DNA of 64,000 bases, taken from the NCBI GenBank assembly GCA_045647865.1, contig JAZRMW010000040.1, positions 1 to 64,000 of the forward strand, given 5' to 3'. The notes beneath the pieces were generated by a model, which made no database searches, was not told the DNA's origin, and worked only from the letters and a program-made list of their open reading frames with translations. This DNA comes from Phocaeicola_A sp045647865 (lineage in GTDB: Bacteria; Bacteroidota; Bacteroidia; Bacteroidales; Bacteroidaceae). Position 1 is the stretch's first letter. Each line of letters begins with the position of its first letter. Made by a program: the position numbers and the translations under genes. Positions 1-8,673 of this stretch are shown piece after piece.

Positions 1-2
1 TG

Positions 3-158
3 TTGAAGGACTTTCTCCAGACCTTACAAACAAAACATGGGCTGGACATACTTGGAAAAGCATCACATTGCGATAGTAAACATTTATGGTTAGTGAGTTT
101 ACTTCTCACTGACTCTCAAAAAACGATAAAGCCAATGGAAACAGAAGTTTGCGATTAA
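3..158 (+). other. Possible 3' end of a gene cut by the left edge
   Basis: A reading frame is open from the window edge to a TAA at 156-158 (about 51 residues, ending METEVCD). A second frame is open from position 2 to a TAG at 74-76, so the correct frame is uncertain. Neither tail contains a motif I recognise, and there is no start codon context to test. It may be the C-terminus of an upstream gene or just non-coding sequence. Confidence 0.25.
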
Positions 159-446
159 GCCAAATAGGCAGAGCAAAGTTTACTTTAGCTATGCTATGGC
201 GCAGCAAACTCGACAGAGTCAAATCATAGAACAGCATATCGGCAGAGGAGAAAACACCTTCCCCTCTGCCACCTCACCACCATAAAATGATTGTATAACA
301 TTAAAACATCAGCCATATGAATTTCTCAGCTCCTTATATAGGACTAACCTTATATTATGTAGGCGCAAAATCCACGGATTGACACGGGCACATTGAAAAG
401 GCGCGGAATCCATGTGAATCGCGCCTTTTACTTTATGCGTTTCTTT
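159..446. other. Non-coding stretch with two hairpins
   Basis: No convincing gene lies here. There is an inverted repeat GGCAGAGG (241-248) / CCTCTGCC (263-270) without a T-tract after it, and the terminator listed separately at 396-429. The rest is AT-rich sequence in which I see nothing else. Confidence 0.5.
396..429 (-). terminator. Intrinsic terminator of the ttcA-DUF486-pmp3 operon
   Basis: Perfect 10-bp stem AAAAGGCGCG (396-405) / CGCGCCTTTT (420-429) with a 14-nt loop. The A/T ends make it usable in both directions. It lies just 3' of the small Pmp3-like gene on the minus strand. Confidence 0.75.
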
Positions 447-602
447 TTACTTTCCCTTATTCAGAATCACCAATGCGGCAATCACACCGGGAATCCAACC
501 GGCACAGGTGAGCAACAGGACGATAAGGATGGAACCACAACCTTGGTCATACACGGCAAGGGGTGGAAAGATGATTGAAAGAATAACTCTCCAAAGTGAC
601 AT
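447..602 (-). CDS. Pmp3/YqaE family small membrane protein
   Basis: A 51-residue protein beginning MSLWRVILSIIFPPLAVY and ending ALVILNKGK. The order is a short N-terminal hydrophobic segment with the FPPLAV(Y) motif, a polar turn (DQGCGS), then a second hydrophobic segment containing TCAGWIPGVIAALV. This matches the Pmp3/YqaE (UPF0057) proteolipid family in length and motifs. These proteins are two-helix inner-membrane peptides, often stress-linked, with no proven biochemical activity in bacteria. The start lies 34 nt downstream of the DUF486 gene stop, so it probably belongs to the ttcA operon and is its last gene, followed by the 396-429 terminator. The assignment is strong from the motif; the role is not known. 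Confidence 0.85.
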   Translation of the reverse strand: MSLWRVILSIIFPPLAVYDQGCGSILIVLLLTCAGWIPGVIAALVILNKGK

Positions 603-636
603 AGTTCTTAAATTATTTAATGATTAATACTTGAAA

Positions 637-1005
637 TTATTTCATAAATGCAAAATAGACGGCTGCAATGAGGCAACCAAAGGCGGCGAGGTGGTTCCAA
701 TGGAGTGATTCACCCTTGAACATGGTGGTGACAATGACAGTGAAGACCACCAACGAAACGGCCTCTTGAATCACCTTGAGCTGCATCAGTGAGAAGGGGC
801 CTCCATTGCCAATGAAACCAATGCGGTTGGCAGGTACAGCCAGGCAATACTCAAAGAATGCAACACACCACGAGAATGCAATGATTCCCAATAATGGCCA
901 CGAATTACTGATTTTCATCTCTTGCAACTTCAAGTGGCCATACCAGGCAAATGTCATCAGTACATTGGAGCCGATGAGCAACAATACGGTATAAATACTT
1001 TTCAT
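637..1005 (-). CDS. DUF486 (DMT-like) membrane protein
   Basis: A 122-residue protein with four hydrophobic segments: IYTVLLLIGSNVLMTFAWYG near the N-terminus, one around PLLGIIAFSWCVAFFEY, one near SLVVFTVIVTTMF, and LAAFGCLIAAVYFAF at the C-terminus. The opening, the ANRIG motif and the length are typical of the DUF486 family, which is grouped with drug/metabolite-type transporters. The substrate is unknown. It starts 10 nt after the ttcA stop codon, so the two are almost certainly co-transcribed. No oddities are seen. Confidence 0.85.
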   Translation of the reverse strand: MKSIYTVLLLIGSNVLMTFAWYGHLKLQEMKISNSWPLLGIIAFSWCVAFFEYCLAVPANRIGFIGNGGPFSLMQLKVIQEAVSLVVFTVIVTTMFKGESLHWNHLAAFGCLIAAVYFAFMK

Positions 1006-1015
1006 ATGATATTAT

Positions 1016-1759
1016 CTATATTTTCTCTGGTAACAAATCTTCCTGTACATTGGTCATGCTTCCCCACAGGCTGTATCGTGCCTCGGGATTGAGCTGTTCC
1101 AATTCATCAAAGATACGCTTCATCTGAGCACGGTTCGAAGCCTCTTCGTAGGGACAGTTCTTTACCTGTTTTTTATACCCCCGTAGGAGAGAAAGTTTTT
1201 CCAGGTCTGACTCATGAACCAGACACATGGGCCGGATGATAGTCATGTCAAACTTGCGCATGATCAGTTTGGGTGGCATGGAACTGAAAGCCCCTTGAAA
1301 CGTAATGTTCATGAGGAGCGTTTCGAGGATGTCATCCATGTGGTGACCCAGGGCAATCTTGTTGCATCCCCATTCCTTCGCTACTGTAAAGAGCGCTTTC
1401 CGGCGATTCCACGAACAGAGGAAGCAGGGGGATTTGCGGGTGTCGGTTGTAGGGTCGAACGAGGTTTCGTACACCCCAAACGGTACACCCAACGATTCAC
1501 AAAACGAACGCAGATACTCCACATCGGACTGATAGGGAATGTTGGTCATACATACATGGACGGCCATCACCTTGAAATGGGGACGATGGATGCGGGCACG
1601 AGCCGCCAATAACTCCAGTAGTGCCAAGGAGTCTTTGCCTCCCGATAATCCTACCAGAATCACATCGCCGTCATCTATCAACCGATAGTTCACCACCCCC
1701 TTGCGGAAGTGTTTCGTTATGCGGCGCATCAACAGTTCTTCTTCTGTAAATTGTGCCAT
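1016..1759 (-). CDS. ttcA: TtcA-like tRNA 2-thiocytidine synthetase
   Basis: A 247-residue PP-loop ATPase. The SGGKDS ATP-pyrophosphatase motif is at residues 39-44, a C-x2-C pair at 112 and 115 (PCFLC), and a third cysteine lies in KNCPYEEASNR near the C-terminus. This is the three-cysteine iron-sulfur arrangement of TtcA, which activates C32 of certain tRNAs for 2-thiolation. I chose the Met of MAQFTEEE as start; an upstream in-frame Met adds seven atypical residues and lies nearer the promoter. A TAnnTTTG -7 element on this strand lies at 1778-1785. It is the first gene of an operon with DUF486 and Pmp3 genes that have no obvious link to tRNA thiolation. Related PP-loop proteins of the same fold (for example other tRNA thiolases) are the main alternative. 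Confidence 0.85.
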   Translation of the reverse strand: MAQFTEEELLMRRITKHFRKGVVNYRLIDDGDVILVGLSGGKDSLALLELLAARARIHRPHFKVMAVHVCMTNIPYQSDVEYLRSFCESLGVPFGVYETSFDPTTDTRKSPCFLCSWNRRKALFTVAKEWGCNKIALGHHMDDILETLLMNITFQGAFSSMPPKLIMRKFDMTIIRPMCLVHESDLEKLSLLRGYKKQVKNCPYEEASNRAQMKRIFDELEQLNPEARYSLWGSMTNVQEDLLPEKI

Positions 1760-1777
1760 ATTTCTGTAAAACGGGCA

Positions 1778-1785
1778 CAAAATTA
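1778..1785 (-). promoter_or_regulatory. -7 promoter element for ttcA
   Basis: Minus strand reads TAATTTTG, matching the Bacteroidetes TAnnTTTG consensus, about 19 nt before the chosen start codon. The -33 element is not clear. Confidence 0.5.
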
Positions 1786-1849
1786 CATGAAAAACTACAT
1801 TTTAAGGAAGATTTACCCTTAAAAAGAAACGATTTATGGAAAATATTCG

Positions 1850-1857
1850 TACTTTTG
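1850..1857 (+). promoter_or_regulatory. -7 promoter element for the TPR protein gene
   Basis: TACTTTTG matches TAnnTTTG and lies 37 nt before the ATG at 1895. Confidence 0.5.
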
Positions 1858-1894
1858 ACGAGTATTTAGACCTATGTGCAATAATATGTAGTCC

Positions 1895-3343
1895 ATGAGA
1901 ATGAGATTCTATAAATATATATTTCTGTTAGGCTGTTTGCCTTTGATGGCTTTGACTGCTTCTGCCCAAAGTCAGGAACAAGCCAAGAAACTCTTCAATG
2001 CGGGGAAATATGTCGAGGCCAAACCTGCTTTTCAGAAATTACTCAAACGCAATCCCAAGAACGGAAGTCTCAACTATTGGTATGGGGTATGCCTTTATGA
2101 AACAGGAGAGACTGATAAATGTTTGCCTTACCTGAAACATGCAGCTGAACGTGAGGTGCGCGAAGCCAACCGCTATTTGGCCAAGTACTATTTCGACAAT
2201 TACCTGTTCAGCGAATCTGAGGAGTGTTGGGGAACCTACTTCGAACTGATGGAAAAGGCAAAGAAGCCTTTCGAAGAATACATGGTTGAGGCTGACCGTG
2301 CAGCATTGGGAAGACAGATGATGCACGGAGTGAAGGATGTGACATTCATCGACAGTTTCATGGTTGGCAAGAAGAATTTTCTGGAGGTCTATCAGTTGAG
2401 CCAGGAGAGTGGAACCTTGCAGACATTCAATGACTTTTTCAAGACCAATAGCCAACCTTCGGGTATTGTGCATCAGACAGAGCGGAAAAACAAGGTTTTC
2501 TATAGCCAGACTGACAGTGCGAATCGAATCAGATTATACTCGGCCGACTTGTTGAACAACCAGTGGGAAGAGGGTGAACCCTTGCAAGGGATTCCTGCTG
2601 ATTGCAATTCCAATTTCCCTTACATCATGTCTGATGGTGCAACCTTGTATTTCGCGGCCGATGGGGAGGAGTCTTTCGGTGGATATGACATATTCGTTAC
2701 CCGTTTCGACTCTGAAGACAATCGTTTCCTGTTCCCCGAGAATATGGGTATGCCCTTCAATTCTCCGGCAAACGACTACATGCTGGTCATGGATGAATTC
2801 AATGATTTGGGATGGTTTGCCACTGACCGTAATCTCGAAGGTACTGACAAGGTCTGTATCTATGTGTTCAACTATACTGAAAGTCTTGGAACCCTCCAAG
2901 AAGAGAGTATCCCTGCTGACCAATTGGCCAAACGTGCCCGGTTGACAAGCATTAAGGATACGTGGAAAAGTAAGGAAGAGGTGGAAAAGGCCAAAGGACG
3001 ACTCGCTTCGGCCAATACTCCCCAACAAATGCAGGAACAGCAAAAGGACTTTGAACTTTTCATCAACGATGCACTCACGTATTATACATTGAAGGACTTC
3101 AAATCCAATGATGCACGCACCCTTGCCGCTCGCTGGTTGGAGGAGACGAAGAATTTTAACTCTTTATCCGAACAATTGGAACAGAAACGCAAGGCTTTTA
3201 CCCAAGCCGGCAAAGAAAAGCGTGCAAGCATGGCTCCGGGACTCTTGGATTTGGAAAAGCATGTAGAGTCTTTGGAGATTTCCATCCAGAAAATGGAGAT
3301 GGATACGCGCAATGCCGAAAACCGTTTCCTGCAAAAGAAATGA
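1895..3343 (+). CDS. TPR / beta-propeller (PD40-like) secreted protein
   Basis: A 482-residue exported protein. A signal peptide ends near TASAQ (residue 25). TPR-type helical repeats follow (about residues 26-130, for example LFNAGKYVEAKPAFQKLL and LNYWYGVCLYETG). A central region (about 190-330) has short blades resembling the WD40-like PD40 repeats of OmpA/PorE-type proteins (YFAADGEESFGGYDIFVTRF). The C-terminal third (about 345-480) is helical and probably coiled coil. Such TPR-PD40 proteins in Bacteroidota are thought to sit at the periplasmic face of the envelope, but this one lacks an OmpA peptidoglycan-binding domain. No enzymatic motif is visible, so I give no specific function. It is followed by NfeD and FloA on the same strand. 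Confidence 0.75.
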   Translation: MRMRFYKYIFLLGCLPLMALTASAQSQEQAKKLFNAGKYVEAKPAFQKLLKRNPKNGSLNYWYGVCLYETGETDKCLPYLKHAAEREVREANRYLAKYYFDNYLFSESEECWGTYFELMEKAKKPFEEYMVEADRAALGRQMMHGVKDVTFIDSFMVGKKNFLEVYQLSQESGTLQTFNDFFKTNSQPSGIVHQTERKNKVFYSQTDSANRIRLYSADLLNNQWEEGEPLQGIPADCNSNFPYIMSDGATLYFAADGEESFGGYDIFVTRFDSEDNRFLFPENMGMPFNSPANDYMLVMDEFNDLGWFATDRNLEGTDKVCIYVFNYTESLGTLQEESIPADQLAKRARLTSIKDTWKSKEEVEKAKGRLASANTPQQMQEQQKDFELFINDALTYYTLKDFKSNDARTLAARWLEETKNFNSLSEQLEQKRKAFTQAGKEKRASMAPGLLDLEKHVESLEISIQKMEMDTRNAENRFLQKK

Positions 3344-3405
3344 AGGATATTGTACACGATTATTCATAATGATTGATTCACAATTCATAATTCATAATTA
3401 AAACC

Positions 3406-3870
3406 ATGGATATACTTATTATTATCTCACTTCTTATCGCAGGTCTTATCCTGTTGTTGTTGGAAGTTTTTCTTTTCCCAGGGATTAGCTTGGCAGGTTT
3501 CGGTGCTACCGTTTGTCTCATCTATGCCAATGTACATGCTTTCGCTACATTGGGTACATGGCCGGGAGTCATTACCCTGTTGGTTTCTATCGTCTGTTCC
3601 GTACTGGTATTCGTGTGGTTCATGCGTTCCAAGTCACTTGACCGTTTGGCATTGAAAAAGGATATAGATTCATCCGTCAAGCAACCCGAAGTTGCTACTA
3701 TCCAGGTTGGTGATACAGGTATTGCCCTTACTCGTTTGGCCCAAATCGGCAATGCTCAGTTTGGCGACCGTATCGTAGAGGTGAAAAGTGCGGGTGACTT
3801 CATTGACTCAAAGACTCCTATTGTGGTAGAACGCATCACTGATGGTGTCATCATCGTTACCCCTCAATAA
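3406..3870 (+). CDS. NfeD-family membrane protein
   Basis: A 154-residue protein with two or three N-terminal hydrophobic segments (residues 2-75, starting ILIIISLLIAGLILLLLEVF) and a soluble C-terminal beta-rich domain (about 95-154) ending VERITDGVIIVTP. This is the short NfeD type with an OB-fold domain. NfeD proteins are usually encoded beside SPFH/flotillin proteins and act with them in membrane microdomains. Here the next gene is floA, 41 nt downstream, which supports both calls. The serine-protease domain found in long NfeD proteins is absent. Confidence 0.85.
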   Translation: MDILIIISLLIAGLILLLLEVFLFPGISLAGFGATVCLIYANVHAFATLGTWPGVITLLVSIVCSVLVFVWFMRSKSLDRLALKKDIDSSVKQPEVATIQVGDTGIALTRLAQIGNAQFGDRIVEVKSAGDFIDSKTPIVVERITDGVIIVTPQ

Positions 3871-3911
3871 TCTTGAATTTTATTTTTAACTATTTAATAT
3901 TTAATTGTCTT

Positions 3912-4901
3912 ATGAATTACATGCCATTTATTGCAATTGCCGGAGTGATTATCTTCATCTCCGTCTTTTTCCACTATGTGCCGTTCATTCTGTGGTTGTC
4001 GGCAAAAGTGTCTGGCGTAAACATTTCGCTCATCCAACTCTTTTTGATGCGTATCCGTAATGTGCCGCCTTCAGTAATCGTACAAGCTATGATTGAGGCT
4101 CACAAAGCTGGATTGAGCAGCATCACACGTGATGAACTGGAAGCCCACTATTTGGCCGGTGGTCATGTAGAGAAAGTGGTTCATGCTCTGGTGTCAGCCT
4201 CAAAGGCCAACATCGAACTCTCTTTCCAGATGGCAACTGCCATTGACTTGGCCGGACGTGATGTGTTCGAAGCTGTGCAGATGTCCGTTAACCCCAAGGT
4301 GATTGACACCCCCCCCGTAACAGCTGTAGCCAAGGATGGTATCCAGCTCATTGCCAAAGCCCGTGTGACCGTGCGTGCCAATATCCGCCAGTTGGTGGGT
4401 GGTGCAGGCGAAGACACTGTATTGGCCCGTGTAGGCGAGGGTATTGTGTCATCCATCGGTTCGTCAGAAAATCACAAGAGCGTGCTTGAGAATCCCGACT
4501 CAATCTCTAAGTTGGTGCTCCGCAAGGGATTGGATGCCGGTACTGCTTTTGAGATTCTCTCCATCGATATTGCCGATATTGATATAGGTAAGAACATCGG
4601 TGCAGCCTTGCAGATTGACCAGGCCAATGCTGACAAGAACATTGCTCAGGCCAAGGCCGAAGAACGTCGTGCCATGGCAGTAGCCAGCGAGCAGGAAATG
4701 AAGGCTAAGGCCGAAGAGGCACGCGCCATGGTAATTCAGGCTGAAGCCGAAGTGCCAAAGGCAATGGCCGAAGCATTCCGAAGCGGAAACCTTGGTATCA
4801 TGGACTACTACCGCATGAAGAACATCCAGGCCGACACACAGATGCGCGACAGTATTGCACATCCCGAAGCCGGATGCAACTGCGACCCGCTGGACAAATA
4901 A
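3912..4901 (+). CDS. floA: FloA-type flotillin-like protein
   Basis: A 329-residue protein with one N-terminal membrane anchor (FIAIAGVIIFISVFFHYVPF), an SPFH domain (about residues 40-225, with HYLAGGHVEKVVHAL and RANIRQLVGGAGEDTVLARV), then an Ala/Glu-rich helical segment (AEERRAMAVASEQEMKAKAE) typical of flotillins, and a short tail with CNCDPLDK. FloA organises membrane microdomains and affects signalling and protein turnover in other bacteria. I chose the ATG at 3912 (MNYMPF) because an upstream in-frame Met would add a Phe/Asn-rich extension not seen in the family; the Met at 3921 is also possible. It pairs with the preceding nfeD gene and is closed by a strong terminator. Confidence 0.9.
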   Translation: MNYMPFIAIAGVIIFISVFFHYVPFILWLSAKVSGVNISLIQLFLMRIRNVPPSVIVQAMIEAHKAGLSSITRDELEAHYLAGGHVEKVVHALVSASKANIELSFQMATAIDLAGRDVFEAVQMSVNPKVIDTPPVTAVAKDGIQLIAKARVTVRANIRQLVGGAGEDTVLARVGEGIVSSIGSSENHKSVLENPDSISKLVLRKGLDAGTAFEILSIDIADIDIGKNIGAALQIDQANADKNIAQAKAEERRAMAVASEQEMKAKAEEARAMVIQAEAEVPKAMAEAFRSGNLGIMDYYRMKNIQADTQMRDSIAHPEAGCNCDPLDK

Positions 4902-4916
4902 ATCCAAGAATCATTC

Positions 4917-4973
4917 ACAAAGTACAATTTACCATTCAGATGCTCATCTTTGAATCAGTAAATTGTACTTTGT
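4917..4973 (+). terminator. Intrinsic terminator of nfeD-floA
   Basis: Perfect 16-bp stem ACAAAGTACAATTTAC (4917-4932) / GTAAATTGTACTTTGT (4958-4973), 25-nt loop, followed by TTTTT. Confidence 0.85.
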
Positions 4974-5005
4974 TTTTTACTTCAATTTATCATTCATCTT
5001 TCATC

Positions 5006-6493
5006 ATGAAAAAAGGCCTTTTCATTCTATGCACATTCTGCATGCTGTCAATAGCAGCTTTAGCACAAGATTCATCCCAATCAGCCCTACCGGCTTCCCT
5101 CCGTTTTGACTTTGGTGGAGGAGAAGTGGCCGAAGGATTTATAAGTGTCACATCCACTACGGGATACTCGGAAATGCTGGGTTATGGTTTTGAGGATGGA
5201 GCAAAAATAACCGACATCATACGCACCCCAAAAAAGAAGAAAGCAATTGACGCACTGAACCATGACTTTATCACCAGTGAGGACGATACCCCTTTTCAAT
5301 TCTCGGTAAAATTACCCGAAGGGAACTATAAGGTTACAGTTACTTTGGGTGACAAAGCGGGTACATCCAAGACAACTGTCAGAGCTGAGACACGCCGTCT
5401 GATGCTCGAAAGTGCCACAACCGCCAAAGGTGAAATACGCAAAGAGAGTTTCAATGTCAACATACGAACTCCCAAACTTTCTGCAGGAAATACCATCAAG
5501 CTTGACTCACATGAATGGGATGCCAAGACTGGTACTATCAAGACACTCACATGGGACAACAAACTGACTCTCCAGTTCAACGATGAGCATCCCTGCGTGT
5601 GTGCCATAGAAATCGAACCGTTGGATGATGCCATCACTGTATTCGTTATCGGAGATTCTACCGTCACCGACCAACGCTCGGCAGGCACATGGGCCCAATA
5701 CCTTCCCCGATGGTTCAAGGGCAATGTGGTGATTGCCAACCATGCCGAATCCGGACAGACTCTCAAAGGTTTCCGTTTTCAACGCCGTTGGGACAAGATT
5801 ATGGAGAGTGCCAAAGAAGGCGACTATTTGTTTATCCAATTGGGCACCAACGATGAGAAAAAGAGAGGACACGATCCCATGTGGCCCGCAGATGACCATG
5901 CTGGAGATTGGATAAGGACCCACTCAGATGCTGAAACAGACTATATTTGGGAACTTGCCATCATGGCTGTAGAGGCACGTCGCCATGGAGTCATTCCTGT
6001 CATAGTTTCCCCCATCAGTAAATTTGACCGTAAGACATTGAAACCGACTCACATCATGGACAAATATGGCGAGAATGCACCTAAGGCGGCAGAATTGGCC
6101 CAATGTGCTTTCATCGATTTATGGGGGATGAGTATTGACATTATCAATGCTGCAGGCGAAGACGGATTACATGTCTATTCCGATGGTACTCACACCAATG
6201 ATTACGGAGGTTATCTCTATTCGCTCTGCATTGCCAAGGGCATCAAGGAAAACGGTCTCGATCTGGCCGACTATCTGACTGACGACCTGATTGACATTGA
6301 CCCCAAGAATCCTACTCCACGATACACCGACTTTACAGTACCTATTGAAAAACGTGTGGCTCCCCGTCGTAAGAGTGCTACATCTATGGGATTTGCTGCT
6401 GAAGGGTTGGCTCCCGGACAACGTTTCCCAGGCGATACACAAGGGGAGGCTGAATACCGAGCTGGACAAAAGACAAAACAAGAAAAGAAATAA
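5006..6493 (+). CDS. Rhamnogalacturonan acetylesterase-like SGNH hydrolase (CE12 type)
   Basis: A 495-residue secreted protein. A signal peptide ends at about residue 21 (AALAQ). An N-terminal beta-sandwich, galactose-binding-like domain spans about 30-205 (LRFDFGGGEVAEGFISV). The SGNH esterase domain follows: block I IGDSTV with Ser218, GQTLKGF, QLGTND, and D393-x2-H396 in SDGTHTNDYGG. CE12 enzymes remove acetyl groups from pectic rhamnogalacturonan or xylan; the exact substrate cannot be read from sequence. I chose ATG 5006 for the clear signal peptide. It is followed after 6 nt by a nucleoside phosphorylase gene, and preceded by the floA terminator, so the two form their own unit. Confidence 0.85.
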   Translation: MKKGLFILCTFCMLSIAALAQDSSQSALPASLRFDFGGGEVAEGFISVTSTTGYSEMLGYGFEDGAKITDIIRTPKKKKAIDALNHDFITSEDDTPFQFSVKLPEGNYKVTVTLGDKAGTSKTTVRAETRRLMLESATTAKGEIRKESFNVNIRTPKLSAGNTIKLDSHEWDAKTGTIKTLTWDNKLTLQFNDEHPCVCAIEIEPLDDAITVFVIGDSTVTDQRSAGTWAQYLPRWFKGNVVIANHAESGQTLKGFRFQRRWDKIMESAKEGDYLFIQLGTNDEKKRGHDPMWPADDHAGDWIRTHSDAETDYIWELAIMAVEARRHGVIPVIVSPISKFDRKTLKPTHIMDKYGENAPKAAELAQCAFIDLWGMSIDIINAAGEDGLHVYSDGTHTNDYGGYLYSLCIAKGIKENGLDLADYLTDDLIDIDPKNPTPRYTDFTVPIEKRVAPRRKSATSMGFAAEGLAPGQRFPGDTQGEAEYRAGQKTKQEKK

Positions 6494-6499
6494 ACGATT

Positions 6500-7378
6500 A
6501 TGAAGACTTTTTTCCCTGAATCCGAACTCATCATCAATCCCGATGGCACCATCTTCCACCTGCACCTTTTGCCCGAGCAACTGGCTGACAAGGTCGTTCT
6601 CGTAGGTGACCCTGGACGGGTAGCTCTTGTTGCATCCCATTTTGATACTGTGGAGTGTGAAGTGGAGAGCCGCGAATTTAAGACCGTGACAGGCACTTAC
6701 GGGGGTAAACGTATCACTGTGTTGTCCACAGGCATTGGGTGTGACAACATTGACATCGTGCTGAACGAGTTGGATGCCTTAGCCAACATTGACTTCAATA
6801 CCCGCACCGAGAAACCTCAGCACCGTACACTCGAACTGGTACGCATAGGCACCTGTGGTGGGTTGCAGCCCGACACGCCTATTGGAACCTTCGTACTGTC
6901 AGAAAAGAGTATCGGGTTCGACGGTCTGCTGAACTTCTATGCCGGTCGCGACCGTGTGTGTGACCTTGCTCTTGAGGCTGCTTTCAAACAACATGTTCAG
7001 TGGTCATCCGCTATGGGCAATCCCTACGTTGCCCCTGCAGATGCAGGACTTACTGCTCGTATTGCCGGAGATGGAGGAGACACCGTGCGTGGCATCACCA
7101 TTGCTTGTGGAGGATTCTTTGGTCCGCAAGGACGTCGTCTCCGTATCCCTTTGGCCGACCCTCTGTTGAACGAAAAGATTATGACCTTTGCCTACGAAGA
7201 TTTATGTATCACCAACTTCGAAATGGAAAGTTCCGCCTTGGCTGGTCTATCCCTGCTTCTCGGGCACAAAGCCACCACCATCTGTATGGTTGTGGCCAAC
7301 CGTCTGGCCAAAGAAGCCAATGCCAACTACAAGAATTCCATCGACGACCTCATCATGTTGGTGTTGGATAGGATATAA
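6500..7378 (+). CDS. Nucleoside phosphorylase (uridine phosphorylase-like)
   Basis: A 292-residue cytoplasmic enzyme of the PNP/UDP phosphorylase family. The phosphate-binding GDPGRV motif lies near residue 37, LVRIGTCGGL near 112, and the ribose/base-site motif FEMESSALAGL near 240. It should cleave a nucleoside with phosphate to a free base and ribose-1-phosphate for pyrimidine salvage. Among the family it looks closest to the uridine phosphorylase-like group common in Bacteroidales; purine specificity cannot be excluded. It follows the CE12 esterase gene by 6 nt, so the two are probably translated from one mRNA although no pathway link is obvious. Confidence 0.85.
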   Translation: MKTFFPESELIINPDGTIFHLHLLPEQLADKVVLVGDPGRVALVASHFDTVECEVESREFKTVTGTYGGKRITVLSTGIGCDNIDIVLNELDALANIDFNTRTEKPQHRTLELVRIGTCGGLQPDTPIGTFVLSEKSIGFDGLLNFYAGRDRVCDLALEAAFKQHVQWSSAMGNPYVAPADAGLTARIAGDGGDTVRGITIACGGFFGPQGRRLRIPLADPLLNEKIMTFAYEDLCITNFEMESSALAGLSLLLGHKATTICMVVANRLAKEANANYKNSIDDLIMLVLDRI

Positions 7379-7500
7379 AATAGGTATAAACAATCTTGTA
7401 GACAAAACGTAAAGTTGCAGAGATGCTAGGTTTATTTCACTATATCAAGTTCGATAAGAAACTATATTTTGTCTTTGGTTCTTGGGGAACTGGTATAGGT

Positions 7501-8385
7501 TTAGAGGATAGTTTTTAAGAATTCCAATACCAAGCGGTTGAATTCTTCGGGACGCTCCATGTTCAGCATGTGTCCACAATCGGGGATGATTTCGTAACGG
7601 GCATGGCTGAGATACTTCATTTCGCCAGGCTCTCCCTTGCGGTCCTTCACCTCGTTTTCGCCACGGATGAGGAGGGTGGGCACGTCGGTTGTACCTCGTT
7701 CACGCAAGGCCTTCCATGCTTCTTTGCCATAGAAGAGGCGCACCTCTTTGTGCAGAGGTTGCCAAGCCGACCAATCCTCAATCATCTGCCATAGTGGTTG
7801 TCGCATACGTTCGCGTTGGCTTCCGCCCGATGACATTAGTGCCTCGTGCCACTCTTGCTTGTAAACCTCTATCCCTTTTTTCTTCAGAGTAGCAATTTCC
7901 TTATCGCGTTTCAAACTCTCTTCCTCCGTCATTGGCTCCGAAGGGCCGGGACTATTGCGTATACCTCCACTTACCAGCGTGCAACTGAGCATCCTTTCGG
8001 GGTACATCGCCAACATGTCGCCTGCCACGAAGGCTCCCATGGAGAGACCTATGATGTGTGCTCTCTCTATATTGAGGGAATCCATAACAGTAAGGAGATC
8101 GTCCACATGGGTGTGTTGGACATCTTCGCGTTGCTCCGATGAACGGCCATATCCACGGAAGTCCAGACGGATGGTACGGTATGTTTGAGCAAAGATGGAG
8201 AATTGTTCATCCCACATGCGGGTATCCAGTGAATGTCCGTGAAGGAGGAATAGAGGGATACCTTCACCTTGTTCCTCGTAATAGATGGAACCTTCGCCAC
8301 TGACGGGGATATATCCGGTAGTAGTTGGGTGGTTGCAAGCCGTGAGACCGAGGATAAGGAGTAAGTAAATGACTGTTCTTTTCAT
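7501..8385 (-). CDS. Lipoprotein alpha/beta hydrolase
   Basis: A 294-residue predicted lipoprotein: MKRTVIYLLLILGLTAC with the lipid-modified Cys at 17. The alpha/beta hydrolase fold follows, with the oxyanion motif LFLLHGHS (residues 46-52), nucleophile elbow GLSMG with Ser115, and a C-terminal histidine in PDCGHMLNMERPEEF. The fold and the DFRGYGRSS motif resemble 3-oxoadipate enol-lactonase and haloperoxidase-type hydrolases, but the substrate is not predictable. An upstream in-frame start was rejected because it adds 28 residues ahead of a good lipoprotein signal. A variant -7 element (TACCTTCG on the minus strand) is at 8406-8413. Confidence 0.8.
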   Translation of the reverse strand: MKRTVIYLLLILGLTACNHPTTTGYIPVSGEGSIYYEEQGEGIPLFLLHGHSLDTRMWDEQFSIFAQTYRTIRLDFRGYGRSSEQREDVQHTHVDDLLTVMDSLNIERAHIIGLSMGAFVAGDMLAMYPERMLSCTLVSGGIRNSPGPSEPMTEEESLKRDKEIATLKKKGIEVYKQEWHEALMSSGGSQRERMRQPLWQMIEDWSAWQPLHKEVRLFYGKEAWKALRERGTTDVPTLLIRGENEVKDRKGEPGEMKYLSHARYEIIPDCGHMLNMERPEEFNRLVLEFLKTIL

Positions 8386-8481
8386 GGAAATAATTATTTT
8401 GGTGGCGAAGGTAGCTAAAAAAAAGGAAAAATGGAAACCATATCTGTTATAGATTGTTTGCATAAGCAAAAATGAATGCTT

Positions 8482-8613
8482 ATGACTCTACGTGAAATGG
8501 AAGGTAAGATGGGACGTGACCGTCACGGAAAACTGGAGATGAAGATGCGGTGGATTTTCTTCTGTATCCTATTGATAGGGGTGGTGGTGCTGGTGGGGAG
8601 AATTTTGGGTTGA
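8482..8613 (+). CDS. Small single-pass membrane protein, unknown
   Basis: A 43-residue ORF starting MTLREMEGKMGRDRHGK, then a hydrophobic segment (WIFFCILLIGVVVLVGRILG) at the C-terminus. A charged head followed by one transmembrane helix is a plausible small membrane protein. It lies 60 nt upstream of the mechanosensitive channel gene on the same strand and is divergent from the hydrolase gene. No family is recognised; it could be a chance ORF, although the clean hydrophobic tail argues for a real product. Confidence 0.45.
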   Translation: MTLREMEGKMGRDRHGKLEMKMRWIFFCILLIGVVVLVGRILG

Positions 8614-8673
8614 TGCGTTGAGCTGTTGCAAGGTTGATGCGTTTAATAGAGGACGTTTATTTATGAATACGAT

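Noticed and set aside
393..578. A plus-strand 61-residue ORF
   Set aside because: It overlaps the terminator and the Pmp3-like gene on the minus strand, and its translation is low quality, while the minus-strand product matches a known family.
7379..7500. Possible extra small gene between the phosphorylase and hydrolase genes
   Set aside because: No open frame of useful length and no structural RNA could be recognised.
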